A program made the position numbers and the translations under genes. Positions 42,318 to 53,333 of a stretch of 62,580 nt of DNA are shown piece by piece (the first letter of the stretch is position 1; every line of letters starts with the position of its first letter). Source of the DNA: Lutibacter sp. GTDB taxonomy: Bacteria > Bacteroidota > Bacteroidia > Flavobacteriales > Flavobacteriaceae. The notes under the pieces were generated by a model. The model was not told the DNA's origin. It was given only the letters and a program-made list of their open reading frames with translations, and did no database searches. The DNA is taken from positions 1-62,580 of the forward strand of contig JAUXPH010000031.1 of assembly GCA_030683995.1 (NCBI GenBank), in the 5' to 3' direction.

Positions 42318-42992
42318 TTATTTAGATTCATTCTGTAATATTTTAATATCCAGAATTAATCGTTCAATGTCCTTGCTGTCTGTACCGTCATAGAAACCGC
42401 GAATCTGGCGTTTTTTATCAACCAATATAAAATTTTCGGTATGGATAAAATCCTGCAATCCGCCATCGCCTTCATCCAAAACAGCAAAATAGCTTTTTCG
42501 TGCCAGCTCATAAATGTGTTTTTTGTCGCCTGTGGTGATATTCCATTTGGCATCAATCACTCCTTTATTTATGGCGTATTCTTTTAAAACTGGAATACTG
42601 TCCATTTCCGGAGTTACGGAAAGAGACAAAAATTTAATATCATCATCATTTTTAAAAACTTCCTGCAGTTTCCCCATATTATTCGTCATCACCGGGCAAA
42701 TGGTCATGCAACGCGTAAAGAAAAAATCGGCTACATATATTTTGTCTTTATAATCTTCATGTGTCACAATTTCCCCGTTTTGGTTGATCAAATTAAAATC
42801 GGCAACCTTATGGTTTCTTCTGATGTGAACCACGCTTTCATCAACCAATTTAGGGTTAATGTCGGCAGGATTAAATACCGGCAATTTTTTTTCGGGCGTT
42901 AAAAGTGAATAAATGGCATAAACCATCCCAACTGAAAAAACAGCCATAATAATAAGTGTTGGAACAGATTTTTTAAAGAATTTTAGATTCAT
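42318..42992 (-). CDS. SCO1/SenC copper chaperone family protein
   Basis: This thioredoxin-fold protein helps deliver copper to cytochrome oxidase. I start at MNLKFFKKSVPTLIIMAVFS, with a single N-terminal membrane anchor, giving 224 residues. The copper-binding cysteines are in FFTRCMTICPVM (C-x3-C), and the partner histidine is in DFIHTENFILVD. The heme A synthase at 7 kb serves the same enzyme. The gene is monocistronic and adjacent to feoA on the same strand. Confidence 0.92.
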   Translation of the reverse strand: MNLKFFKKSVPTLIIMAVFSVGMVYAIYSLLTPEKKLPVFNPADINPKLVDESVVHIRRNHKVADFNLINQNGEIVTHEDYKDKIYVADFFFTRCMTICPVMTNNMGKLQEVFKNDDDIKFLSLSVTPEMDSIPVLKEYAINKGVIDAKWNITTGDKKHIYELARKSYFAVLDEGDGGLQDFIHTENFILVDKKRQIRGFYDGTDSKDIERLILDIKILQNESK

Positions 42993-43151
42993 TTTTTGAA
43001 AATTAAACCACAAATTTAGTGTAAATGAATATTATTGTCGCCAAAGCAATTTAAATCTTTGTTAAAACCTGCAATAACATAATATATCCATTTTTACAAC
43101 TCTATTTAAAACCGTACATTTGTGCGATTTTAGTAATTTGAAGAAATATAT

Positions 43152-44465
43152 ATGGACATATTGATTAAGGCTTTACAGTTTATTTTAAGTTTATCATTTT
43201 TAATTGTACTGCATGAGTTGGGACATTTTATTCCCGCAAAAATATTTAAAACCCGCGTTGAAAAATTCTACTTATTTTTTGATTATAAATTTTCATTGTT
43301 TAAAAAGAAATTTGGCGATACAGTTTACGGTATTGGCTGGATTCCGTTAGGAGGTTACGTTAAAATTTCAGGTATGATTGACGAAAGCATGGATACCGAA
43401 CAAATGAAACAACCTGCGCAACCTTGGGAATTTAGATCGAAACCGGCTTGGCAACGATTAATTATTATGTTGGGAGGCGTAACGGTAAATTTTATTTTAG
43501 GAATCTTGATTTACATTATGATTGTTTTTGTTTGGGGCGTTGAATCTGTAAAACCAACCGACGTAAAAGAAGGATTTGCAGTTCATGAAGTTTTTAAAGA
43601 ATATGGTTTTAAGGATGGAGATAAAATTCTGAAATTTAATGGTGTTGAACCGTTGGATGTAACCGACGTTAACAAACATTTATTTTTAAGGGGTCTTACT
43701 TCCCTTGAGGTATTGCATGAAGACGGCACAACAGAAACCTTGGCCATACCAGAAAATATTGGAGAAGTTATGTGGGAAAAAGGAATTATGGAGCCTTTTG
43801 CCGTTCGAATTCCGCCTGTAATTGATACTGTTATTGCCGGCTCTATTGCCGAAAAAGCAGGATTATTGAAAAATGACAAAATTGTGGGTGTTAATAATAT
43901 GCCTGTTGCCTATTGGCATGAATTTACGAAATTGGTTGTGAGCTCAACAGATGAGATCAATATCAAAGTTGAAAGAAATGGTGAGCCTCAAAATATCAGC
44001 CTTCAACCTGGAGAAGACAAGAAAATTGGTGTTGCCCCAAATCAATTAAATGCCGTCAACTTTCAGCATAAAAATTATTCGTTCTTAGAAAGCATTCCAA
44101 AAGGAAACTCTTTGGCGGTATGGACATTAAAAGATTACATCACACAATTTAAATATGTTTTCACTAAAAAAGGTGCTACAAGCATTGGCGGTTTTATTGC
44201 CATCGGCAATATTTTCCCGGCAACTTGGAGCTGGCAAGCTTTTTGGAGCATTACCGCATTCTTGTCGATTATGCTGGCCTTTATGAACTTATTGCCAATC
44301 CCGGCATTGGATGGCGGCCACGTGATGTTTACGTTGTATGAAATGATTACCGGCAGAAAACCAAGCGATAAATTTTTAGAATATGCGCAAATTACCGGAT
44401 TTCTATTGTTAATTGCACTGCTTTTATTGGCAAACGGAAACGACGTTGTAAAACTGTTCTCGTAA
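43152..44465 (+). CDS. rseP: Site-2 zinc metalloprotease RseP (M50)
   Basis: This intramembrane protease of the RIP type cleaves anti-sigma factors and leftover signal peptides. The 437-residue protein has the zinc motif HELGH in LIVLHELGHFIPAKIF, two PDZ segments between residues about 135 and 310, and the third zinc-ligand motif LDGGHVMF near the C terminus (LLPIPALDGGHVM). TACATTTG at 43115-43122 is a probable -7 box. A strong bidirectional terminator follows. Confidence 0.95.
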   Translation: MDILIKALQFILSLSFLIVLHELGHFIPAKIFKTRVEKFYLFFDYKFSLFKKKFGDTVYGIGWIPLGGYVKISGMIDESMDTEQMKQPAQPWEFRSKPAWQRLIIMLGGVTVNFILGILIYIMIVFVWGVESVKPTDVKEGFAVHEVFKEYGFKDGDKILKFNGVEPLDVTDVNKHLFLRGLTSLEVLHEDGTTETLAIPENIGEVMWEKGIMEPFAVRIPPVIDTVIAGSIAEKAGLLKNDKIVGVNNMPVAYWHEFTKLVVSSTDEINIKVERNGEPQNISLQPGEDKKIGVAPNQLNAVNFQHKNYSFLESIPKGNSLAVWTLKDYITQFKYVFTKKGATSIGGFIAIGNIFPATWSWQAFWSITAFLSIMLAFMNLLPIPALDGGHVMFTLYEMITGRKPSDKFLEYAQITGFLLLIALLLLANGNDVVKLFS

Positions 44466-44482
44466 AAAACTCTTAATAAGCA

Positions 44483-44518
44483 AAAAGCGCCAATCAATAT
44501 TTTTGATTGGCGCTTTTT
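44483..44518. terminator. Bidirectional terminator after rseP
   Basis: Perfect arms AAAAGCGCCAATCA / TGATTGGCGCTTTT are followed by T residues and preceded by A residues. Confidence 0.85.
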
Positions 44519-44633
44519 TTATGTGCTTAGTTTTTACCAAACCGATCTTGTTTACTCAATTCCTTTATTATATGAGCTAAAGTTCTTTAAAACTAATCAT
44601 TTATCAAAGTTATAATTCAATTTTTTTGCACAA

Positions 44634-44668
44634 AAAAAGTCCCAGTTTTCAATACCGGGACTTTTTTA
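44634..44668 (-). terminator. Terminator of atpD-atpC
   Basis: The hairpin AAAAGTCCC.G / C.GGGACTTTT lies directly downstream of atpC and is followed on the minus strand by a T-run. Confidence 0.75.
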
Positions 44669-44686
44669 AAATTATTATTTTTAATT

Positions 44687-44965
44687 TTAATCGGCAAGCA
44701 CAATGATGTAATTTTCCTTCATTTCAATGGTGCCGCTTTTAATTGGCAACGAATATTCACCTTTTATATTGGTAAATTTACTTTCAAATTGCTCATCAAT
44801 AGTGATGTTTGTGCCCTTAAATTTCACCTCGCCTTCAATAAGTAACGAAACTATTGGTGCGTGATGATTTAACAGCTGAAATTTGCCGTCACTTCCGGGA
44901 AGTGTCACAACATCAACTTGTGTGCGTAATATGGTGGCTTCCGGTGTTACTATTTCTAAAATCAT
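44687..44965 (-). CDS. atpC: ATP synthase F1 subunit epsilon
   Basis: This 92-residue protein comprises the epsilon beta-sandwich only (MILEIVTPEATILRTQVDVV, LPGSDGKFQLLNHHAPIVSL). The C-terminal helical hairpin of E. coli epsilon is missing, which is usual in Bacteroidota. It connects the rotor to the F1 head. It follows atpD by 60 bp, and the two genes stand apart from the other atp genes, as known for this phylum. Confidence 0.94.
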   Translation of the reverse strand: MILEIVTPEATILRTQVDVVTLPGSDGKFQLLNHHAPIVSLLIEGEVKFKGTNITIDEQFESKFTNIKGEYSLPIKSGTIEMKENYIIVLAD

Positions 44966-45025
44966 ATTTTTTTTGTTGTGGGTGAATTCAAGCTATAACT
45001 TATAACCTATAACTTATAACATTTT

Positions 45026-46552
<1,527 letters not shown>

Positions 46553-46652
46553 TTATTTTTTAGATATTTACTCTTTTGGGCTTCGCCTTAATTTTCAAGG
46601 TGCAAAGATAGTTTTTTGATTTTATTTTGAAAAAAAAATATACGTTTTTTTA

Positions 46653-46689
46653 AAAAAGAAACGCCCTAAAATTTTAGGGCGTTTCTTTT
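46653..46689. terminator. Perfect-palindrome terminator between atpD promoter and TonB receptor
   Basis: The palindrome GAAACGCCCTAAAATTTTAG continues into GGGCGTTTC and has A residues on one side and T residues on the other. It ends the receptor transcript on the minus strand, which stops at 46709. Confidence 0.85.
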
Positions 46690-46708
46690 AAAAAATATTT
46701 TTACTTTA

Positions 46709-49666
46709 TTATGGATTTATGGTCCAAGAAGCAAAAAATTGCGAACCTATGTTACCCGAACCTGGTGCACTAAAGTATTCTTTGCCTCCAATATTGGCGC
46801 CGCCTATTTTAAATACAGATTTCCATTGAGGAACTGTATAATTGATCTGGGCATCAACAACCGTTTTTGCTTCAATTATTGCATCCGCAAAAGAAGATTC
46901 CCACAAATATTCATCATTCCATCGAAGATTCAAATTAAAACCGAAGTTTTTAAATAAATTCTCGTTTCCAAAAGAAACTTTAACTTTATGTTCAGGAGTA
47001 TTAAATCCGGCTTCATAATCGGGATCAGAAGCTTGGTCAAAATCAAATTTAGCGAAGGTATAATTTAACCCTACACTGTAATCTCCAAACATTTTACTTG
47101 CTAATCCTATACTAGCTCCATAAGACGCAATATCAGCGGTTGAGTTTGTATATACTTGAAAAGGTTGAAAATCACTTTTACCAATAGCTTCCAAAAGTAA
47201 TTGCGTATTCTGGTCAGTAGCAACATTTGCAGGGTTGTATGTACTTACATTACCATAATATGGCACTACTACAGTTTTATTTCCAATAAAATCTTCATAT
47301 TTGTTATAATAGGCACTGGCGTCTATTGACAATCTTCCAAAACCAGCTCTATAACCAACTTCATAAGCGGTTACTTTTTCAGGTTTTACATAGGCAAAAT
47401 CTGCTTCTTTAAGCAATCCAGCATTTAATCCGGCTGCTTGTGCAGGAGTTGCACCGCCAATAACAGCTTGTTTTACAGCAGCTCCAAAAAGATATAATGA
47501 AGTTACAGTAAAAGCATTATCATACGCTCTTGCCCCTGATAATTTAACTGTTGAACTTCCTAAAACAGCTCTACCCGTAGGGCTTTTTACAGCTAATGGG
47601 TTTGAGGTGTAACGATCTAAATTGTCTGGAGCAGATCCCACTAATATTGCTTGGCCAACATCTAAACCAATGTATTGGTCCTGTGTGGTTGGATTTCTGA
47701 AACCAGTTTGAAATGAGGCCCTTAAATTACGGGTTTTCCCTTCTCCCAAAGAGTAGGAAACTGAAACTCTCGGAGAAACATTTCCGTCAAAGTTTTGTGC
47801 TTTGTCATAACGCAAAGACCCTGTAAATTTCAATCGGTCATCCACAAATTTCTTTTGCATTTGCATGTAGGCGCCATATTCTTCATATTTGATTGGACCA
47901 TCATAATCCGTGAAAATTGTGCCGGAAGAATTCAAAGCATATTGTCTCCAAGAACCCCCTACCTGAATTTCGGCAAAATCAATCATATCTGAAAAATTAT
48001 AATTTCCATCCGAATGGTAAATTTTTGTTTGATCCTGAAACTTCGCCCCACCTGTAGCTATGTTAGGATTTGAAACTACAGCATCTAACGCCGCTTTAAA
48101 TTCAGGAGTTCCCGGTTGTAATGTTACAGTTGCGTCAGCATACTGTCTGGCGCCCGCATGTAGCTGAGGTGAAGCCGCTTGCACTTGGGCTGGCGTACCT
48201 CCGGCACCCAGTATATCTCCAACGCCTTTAATATATGCTCCCGCATAGGTTCCAAACCATCGCGAAGCAGATGCTTTATTTATATTAATACCCGCAAATC
48301 TCATATCATAAGAATCTCCTGCATCTTCATCTGTTATATATCCTCTAATGAAGAAATTTTTTCCTTTAAATTCTAATTTATGTTGTTGCATAAAGAAATT
48401 CTTTATTGAATATCTGTTAGCGCCTTGATAAATTGTATTGCCATTTCCAAATTTTGCATTATAAATAACTTCTAAATCATTGGCAAAAGGCCTATAATGA
48501 AAAGCGAAATCGGCTTTGGCACTTTGAGCAACATAATCAGTTAAATCCGACTCTTTATATCCTGTACGTGAAACATCGTCAGCTGGTATAAAAGGTATTA
48601 ATGCACTAGCTCCAGGCGGAAGTTGACCCGTAGCGGCTAAATATTGCGCCACGCCTTTAAGATTGGCAAAAGGTGTTACAGACAATTTTACTTCATCACC
48701 ATAAATATTTGCCTGGTCAAAAGCTGTTTGCCCAGCTGTTGAAGAAATTACTGTATCTGGATTTCCTGCTCCATTATCAATATATTGATTGTAATCTGTG
48801 GCATACCACTCAGTCCCTTTTAAAAAGGAGAAAGAGGCTTTTGCGGCAAACTTATCGCTAAATTTATAAGCCATTCTAATTCCGGCATCTACAAAATTAT
48901 TATCACCAGCTGCTTTTTGGGAAGTGATTCCTGTTTTTCCGTAAACACTAACGCCTGCAGATTCAAATGGGTTTTTACTTGTCATAAACAAAATACCATT
49001 GAAAGCATTTGCGCCATACAAGGCAGAAGATGCTCCCGGAAGCAACTCTACAGTGCTTACATCAAGTTCAGACATTCCCAATAAATTCCCCAAATTAAAG
49101 TTTAGGGCAGGAGATGAATTGTCCATACCATCAACCAATTGCATAAAACGTGTATTGGCGAAAGTGGCAAAACCACGGGTATTGATTGATTTAAATGTTA
49201 AACTGTTGGTGTTTACATCCACACCTTTTAAGTTTTCAAGTCCGTCATAAAAAGTTGGCGAAGAAGTGTTTTTAATTTCTCTGACGTCCATTCTTTCAAT
49301 GGTAACGGGAGATTCTAAAACACGTTCAGGCGTTCTTGAAGCTGATACCACAACTTCATCTAAAGCGGTAGCTGATTCATCAAGCATCACGCTAACTCTT
49401 TGCTCGCTTTGGGTAATTTCAACTTTTGTTGATGCATATCCAATAAGCGAAATTTCTAAAGTAAAAGGTGGGTTTTGAGCCACTTTAAATGAAAAATTTC
49501 CATCAAAATCAGTGGTAGTTCCAATAGATTTACCAGCAACTTTTATATTGGCGCCCGGAATGGGTTCACCAGTTTTTGCTTCTTTTACAGTACCTGTAAT
49601 TGAAGTCTGGGCAAACATAACTGAGCCCATAAAAAGTACAAAAATAATACTTAGTAGTTTTTTCAT
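46709..49666 (-). CDS. TonB-dependent outer-membrane receptor with carboxypeptidase-like domain
   Basis: This large outer-membrane receptor imports a scarce substrate with TonB energy. I start at MKKLLSIIFVLFMGSVMFAQ, a good signal peptide with AAGGA-like spacing upstream, giving 985 residues. Residues about 22-95 are a CarboxypepD_reg-like domain (ITGTVKEAKTGEPIPGANIK). The plug follows (VVVSASRTPERVLESPVTIE, ELLPGASSALYGANAFNGIL), then a barrel of ~22 strands. The end SQFFASWTINP lacks the classic terminal phenylalanine. There is no SusD partner, so the ligand may be a metal complex, vitamin or peptide instead of a glycan. Confidence 0.9.
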   Translation of the reverse strand: MKKLLSIIFVLFMGSVMFAQTSITGTVKEAKTGEPIPGANIKVAGKSIGTTTDFDGNFSFKVAQNPPFTLEISLIGYASTKVEITQSEQRVSVMLDESATALDEVVVSASRTPERVLESPVTIERMDVREIKNTSSPTFYDGLENLKGVDVNTNSLTFKSINTRGFATFANTRFMQLVDGMDNSSPALNFNLGNLLGMSELDVSTVELLPGASSALYGANAFNGILFMTSKNPFESAGVSVYGKTGITSQKAAGDNNFVDAGIRMAYKFSDKFAAKASFSFLKGTEWYATDYNQYIDNGAGNPDTVISSTAGQTAFDQANIYGDEVKLSVTPFANLKGVAQYLAATGQLPPGASALIPFIPADDVSRTGYKESDLTDYVAQSAKADFAFHYRPFANDLEVIYNAKFGNGNTIYQGANRYSIKNFFMQQHKLEFKGKNFFIRGYITDEDAGDSYDMRFAGININKASASRWFGTYAGAYIKGVGDILGAGGTPAQVQAASPQLHAGARQYADATVTLQPGTPEFKAALDAVVSNPNIATGGAKFQDQTKIYHSDGNYNFSDMIDFAEIQVGGSWRQYALNSSGTIFTDYDGPIKYEEYGAYMQMQKKFVDDRLKFTGSLRYDKAQNFDGNVSPRVSVSYSLGEGKTRNLRASFQTGFRNPTTQDQYIGLDVGQAILVGSAPDNLDRYTSNPLAVKSPTGRAVLGSSTVKLSGARAYDNAFTVTSLYLFGAAVKQAVIGGATPAQAAGLNAGLLKEADFAYVKPEKVTAYEVGYRAGFGRLSIDASAYYNKYEDFIGNKTVVVPYYGNVSTYNPANVATDQNTQLLLEAIGKSDFQPFQVYTNSTADIASYGASIGLASKMFGDYSVGLNYTFAKFDFDQASDPDYEAGFNTPEHKVKVSFGNENLFKNFGFNLNLRWNDEYLWESSFADAIIEAKTVVDAQINYTVPQWKSVFKIGGANIGGKEYFSAPGSGNIGSQFFASWTINP

Positions 49667-50058
49667 AATATCCTTTATAATATTGGTTAATGTTGATGCA
49701 AAATACAATTTTTTTCCAATTATTGTAATAAACGATAAGAAAAAAGAAAAAAAAGTTAATTTAATCTTTATTTGTAACTAATATGATAATTGTCAGGAAG
49801 TTATAAAATTCAAAATTTATCAAAAATAGTCGAAAATTACGCAATTTCAGGCCTGTTTTTTTAAAAAATCCAATTAAGGATAATAAGGTCTTCTAATAAT
49901 TGACGAGATACTTCTTAATTTAAACTAAAACGTTTTCGAAATTATCAATTAAAAAAAACCTCACAAGTTCATTATTAATTCCTATCACCTTGCTTTTTTG
50001 AATAATTATTTTAATTTAAATTACCTATTTTTGCTTCAAACTAAAAAACATATTTACT
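49667..50058. other. Intergenic region between divergent genes, about 390 bp
   Basis: This AT-rich region holds the promoter of the TonB receptor on the left (minus strand) and that of the 144-residue membrane protein on the right. TATTTTTG at 50026-50033 is a possible -7 box with a poor -33 partner. I see no gene, repeat or RNA in it. Confidence 0.55.
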
Positions 50059-50493
50059 ATGACTAAAATGATTCATTCTTATTGGGCTTACCTTGTATTG
50101 CTAATTTTAATAATGGCGGTTGTTAATGCAATTATTGGCTCAACTTCAAAAAAAGATTTCAAAGCCAAAGATTTGCGTATATCGCTATTTGCTTTAATTA
50201 CCGCTCATATTCAATTGATATTGGGCTTTGTCGCTTATTACACTTCTCTTTATTATGAAACTATGCGAAGTGTAGGGATGGGTGAAGTGATGAAAAACAG
50301 CGAACTCCGAAAACCATTGATTGAGCATCCATTACTCATAATTATTGCGATTGCCTTAATTACTATCGGATTTTCAAAACATAAAAAGAAAACAAACGAT
50401 GCTGCAAAATTTAAGACCATCGCCATTTATTATACGATTGCCTTAATCCTTATTCTTGCAGTGATTCCTTGGGATTTGTGGTTTTCAAAATAG
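50059..50493 (+). CDS. Four-helix membrane protein of unknown function
   Basis: This 144-residue inner-membrane protein has four hydrophobic helices (WAYLVLLILIMAVVNAIIG, LFALITAHIQLILGFVAYYT, PLLIIIAIALITIGFSKH, TIAIYYTIALILILAVIPWD). Several histidines lie near helix ends. Databases often call such flavobacterial proteins 'cytochrome B', but I see no firm heme signature. It is monocistronic and ends in a strong terminator. Confidence 0.75.
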   Translation: MTKMIHSYWAYLVLLILIMAVVNAIIGSTSKKDFKAKDLRISLFALITAHIQLILGFVAYYTSLYYETMRSVGMGEVMKNSELRKPLIEHPLLIIIAIALITIGFSKHKKKTNDAAKFKTIAIYYTIALILILAVIPWDLWFSK

Positions 50494-50506
50494 TGAAATT
50501 TATTTA

Positions 50507-50538
50507 TCCGAAGCCAATTGGCTTCGGATTTTTTTTAA
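50507..50538 (+). terminator. Terminator after the four-helix protein
   Basis: The perfect stem TCCGAAGCCAATTGGCTTCG GA is followed by eight T residues. Confidence 0.85.
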
Positions 50539-50628
50539 TTATGAAACGAGCTTAACAAATTCTGATACACAAAGTAATGATTAATAGCGAACAGCAGCTG
50601 TTACCGCTAAAAAATAAAAGTTAAACAG

Positions 50629-51360
50629 ATGAAAAAAATTTTATCATACATTCTTTCTGTGATCTTCTACTTTTTTTACGGAAGTTTTTTACTTATTTTT
50701 CACGTAATGCAATGGCTTGGCCATAACCTCGGAAAATACCGCGGCCATAAAATTGCGGTGGATATTATGAATGGAACGTTTACTTACCTTCTATATATTT
50801 TGGGAACACGCATAAAATTTATCAGCAAATATCCAATTCCTGAAAATGTGCCCTTAATTATTGTTTCAAACCACCAAAGTATGAATGATATTTCCCCTAT
50901 TTCCTGGTTTTTGAGAAAATACCATCCAAAATTTGTTTCAAAAGTGGAACTGGGAAAAGGAATTCCGAGCGTTTCCTATAATTTAAGGCACGGCGGATCT
51001 GTTTTAATAGACAGAAATGATGCCCGGCAGGCTTTATCCGCGCTTAAAGAATTTGGGCAATACATTGAAAAAAACAAATATTCGGCCGTTATTTTTCCGG
51101 AGGGAACCAGAAGTAAAGATGGCGTTCCCAAACGTTTTTCTGAAAACGGACTTAAAATGCTTACCAAATATGCGCCTTCTGCCTACGTAATTCCAATGAC
51201 CATTAACAATTGCTGGAAACTTAACAGATATGGAATGTTTCCCCTAGAAGTTGGCGTAAAAATCACTTTTGAACTTCACGAACCCATTAAAGCGGATTCC
51301 CTAGAATTTGTTAAACTTTTTGAAAAGGTTGAAAAAACCGTTAAAAATGCCGTAATTTAG
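50629..51360 (+). CDS. 1-acyl-sn-glycerol-3-phosphate acyltransferase (PlsC family)
   Basis: This membrane-bound acyltransferase of 243 residues probably converts lysophosphatidate to phosphatidate. It has an N-terminal hydrophobic anchor, the catalytic motif NHQSMND (NHx4D) near residue 84 in IIVSNHQSMNDIS, and the substrate motif FPEGTRSKDG. A variant methionine-asparagine replaces the common Phe-Leu in NHQSFLD. The desaturase gene starts 24 bp later, so the two link membrane lipid assembly and unsaturation. Confidence 0.9.
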   Translation: MKKILSYILSVIFYFFYGSFLLIFHVMQWLGHNLGKYRGHKIAVDIMNGTFTYLLYILGTRIKFISKYPIPENVPLIIVSNHQSMNDISPISWFLRKYHPKFVSKVELGKGIPSVSYNLRHGGSVLIDRNDARQALSALKEFGQYIEKNKYSAVIFPEGTRSKDGVPKRFSENGLKMLTKYAPSAYVIPMTINNCWKLNRYGMFPLEVGVKITFELHEPIKADSLEFVKLFEKVEKTVKNAVI

Positions 51361-51384
51361 CGAACTACTACTAAATTAAAAATT

Positions 51385-52380
51385 ATGTCATTACAAAATA
51401 TCAGGTTAGAAGTGATGCTAACTTTGGAAAAAAGCATCGACACCTTTGTTGAAAAGTTTTTAATAGCTCCAGAAAAAATTTGGCAGCCAACAGATTTTCT
51501 TCCTAATTCCCAAAGCGATAAATTTATAGAAGAAGTAAAAGAAATAAGGGAAATTTCCAAAGAATTAGATGATGATTTTTGGACCGTTTTGGTGGGAGAC
51601 ATCATTACAGAAGAAGCATTGCCAACCTACGAATCCTGGTTGCTTGATATCGAAGGAATTTCGCAAACCAGCAATAATGGCGGCGATAATGGCTGGGCAA
51701 AATGGATACGTGCCTGGACAAGTGAAGAAAACAGACACGGCGATGTGTTGAACAAATACATTTATATGTCGGGCAGGGTAAATATGCGTGAAGTTGAAAT
51801 TACCACCCAACATTTAATTGCCGACGGAATGGATATTGGCACCGGCCGCGATCCTTATAAAAACTTTGTTTATACCAGTTTTCAGGAATTGGCCACTTAC
51901 ATTTCCCATAACAATGTGGCAAAAATTGCACGTAAAAACGGACATACCTTGTTGGCAAAAATGTCTAAAATAATCGCAGGCGATGAAATGCGCCACCATT
52001 TGGCCTATACCGAATTTGTGAAACAGATTTTTAAATACGATCCAAGCGAAATGATGCTGGCTTTTCAATATATGATGAAAAACAAAATTGTGATGCCCGC
52101 TTATCATTTAAGGCATTCTTATGAAGAAAAAGGCACACTTTTCAGCCAATTTTCAACTGTGGCGCAACGTGCAGGCGTTTATACAGGTTTTGATTATGTG
52201 GAAATTATTAAAAAACTAAATGCTGTTTGGGATATCGATAAAATTACCGGATTAACGGATGAAGCCGAAAAAGCCAGGGAATATTTGTTAAAATTGCCCG
52301 AACGTATGTTTCGAATCACAGAACGCATTGTGGTTCCAAACACAAAATATCCTTTTAAATGGCTGAATCCTTTGGTTTAA
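51385..52380 (+). CDS. Acyl-ACP desaturase (soluble, di-iron)
   Basis: This 331-residue enzyme of the fatty-acid desaturase type 2 family introduces a double bond into acyl-ACP using O2. It is all helical, and the two di-iron motifs are EENRHG (in WTSEENRHGDVL) and DEMRHH (in AGDEMRHHLAYT). Its length matches bacterial and plant stearoyl-ACP desaturases. It is cotranscribed with the PlsC-like acyltransferase. Confidence 0.94.
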   Translation: MSLQNIRLEVMLTLEKSIDTFVEKFLIAPEKIWQPTDFLPNSQSDKFIEEVKEIREISKELDDDFWTVLVGDIITEEALPTYESWLLDIEGISQTSNNGGDNGWAKWIRAWTSEENRHGDVLNKYIYMSGRVNMREVEITTQHLIADGMDIGTGRDPYKNFVYTSFQELATYISHNNVAKIARKNGHTLLAKMSKIIAGDEMRHHLAYTEFVKQIFKYDPSEMMLAFQYMMKNKIVMPAYHLRHSYEEKGTLFSQFSTVAQRAGVYTGFDYVEIIKKLNAVWDIDKITGLTDEAEKAREYLLKLPERMFRITERIVVPNTKYPFKWLNPLV

Positions 52381-52409
52381 AACTATAATGTCAAGTTGAA
52401 TTTGTTTGA

Positions 52410-52545
52410 GCCTCACATACTAATAAGATGAGATGCTGAAATCGCAGATTCACGAACACCTTTAAAAATATTTAAAAGAGAACCGTGAGTAAACAAGCCT
52501 GGCTGCCGGCTAGGCAGGTTCAGCATAACATAAATTCAGGGTGAG
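52410..52545. repeat. Degenerate inverted-repeat element
   Basis: GAGATGCTGAA on the left and GGTTCAGCATAAC on the right face each other as a loose inverted repeat. Inside near the right end lies a GC-rich palindrome around CTGCCGGC. No gene is seen. It resembles repeats common in intergenic regions of Bacteroidota. Confidence 0.45.
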
Positions 52546-52553
52546 GCAATTTA

Positions 52554-53333
52554 TTACCATTCTATTTTAAAAGAATCTCTGTCGTTTAAAAAACCGAGCT
52601 TATTTCTAATTTCGGAAATATGATTTTTATCCAAGGTAAAAACTACCGTTTCTTCTGTGTTTTCCTTCGTTTCGGCTACTTGTGCACCCAAACTGTCGAA
52701 CGCTGCCGAATGTCCGCTGTAATCATAATTATTGGCATCAATGCCTACGCGGTTCACGCCAATGGTGTAACACATATTTTCAATGGCGCGCGCTTTTAAC
52801 AAAGTGTCCCAAGCCGCAATTCTTATTTTTGGCCAATTGGCAACATAAATCAACAAATCATAATCTTCCACATTTCTTGCCCAGACAGGGAAGCGTAAAT
52901 CGTAACACACCAGCGGACAAATTTTCCAGCCTTTATAATTCACGATGAGTTTTCCTTTACCGCTTTCATACACTTTATCTTCGCCGGCCAAGGTGAATAA
53001 ATGACGCTTGTCGTAAAAATTAATTTCTCCTGAAGGATGGATAAATAAAAATCGGTTATAGAATTTTGAATTCGCAAAAATAATCACGCTTCCGGCAACG
53101 GCAGCATTTTTTTCGGCAGCTATTTTACGCATCCAGGCAATCGTTTCACCGTGCATGGTATCCGCAATTTTTTGAGGCTGCATGCTGAATCCTGTGGTAA
53201 ACATTTCGGGTAAAATAACAAGATCAACTTGTTCCTTAATTTGATTTATCTTTTCTGAAAAATTTTTTCGATTTTGTTCCGCATTTTGCCAAACCAAGTC
53301 GGCTTGTAACATCGCTATTTTTAAATTTTGCAT
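52554..53333 (-). CDS. Omega-amidase (YafV-like carbon-nitrogen hydrolase)
   Basis: This 259-residue nitrilase-superfamily amidase has the triad Glu in LVILPEMFTTGFSM, Lys in YDKRHLFTLAGE and Cys in CPLVCYDLRFPVWAR. YafV-type enzymes deamidate alpha-ketoglutaramate and 2-oxosuccinamate. It overlaps by 13 bp the gene for a methionine/glutamine-type transaminase. This is the known pairing in methionine salvage, where the transaminase uses glutamine and the amidase removes the product. Confidence 0.92.
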   Translation of the reverse strand: MQNLKIAMLQADLVWQNAEQNRKNFSEKINQIKEQVDLVILPEMFTTGFSMQPQKIADTMHGETIAWMRKIAAEKNAAVAGSVIIFANSKFYNRFLFIHPSGEINFYDKRHLFTLAGEDKVYESGKGKLIVNYKGWKICPLVCYDLRFPVWARNVEDYDLLIYVANWPKIRIAAWDTLLKARAIENMCYTIGVNRVGIDANNYDYSGHSAAFDSLGAQVAETKENTEETVVFTLDKNHISEIRNKLGFLNDRDSFKIEW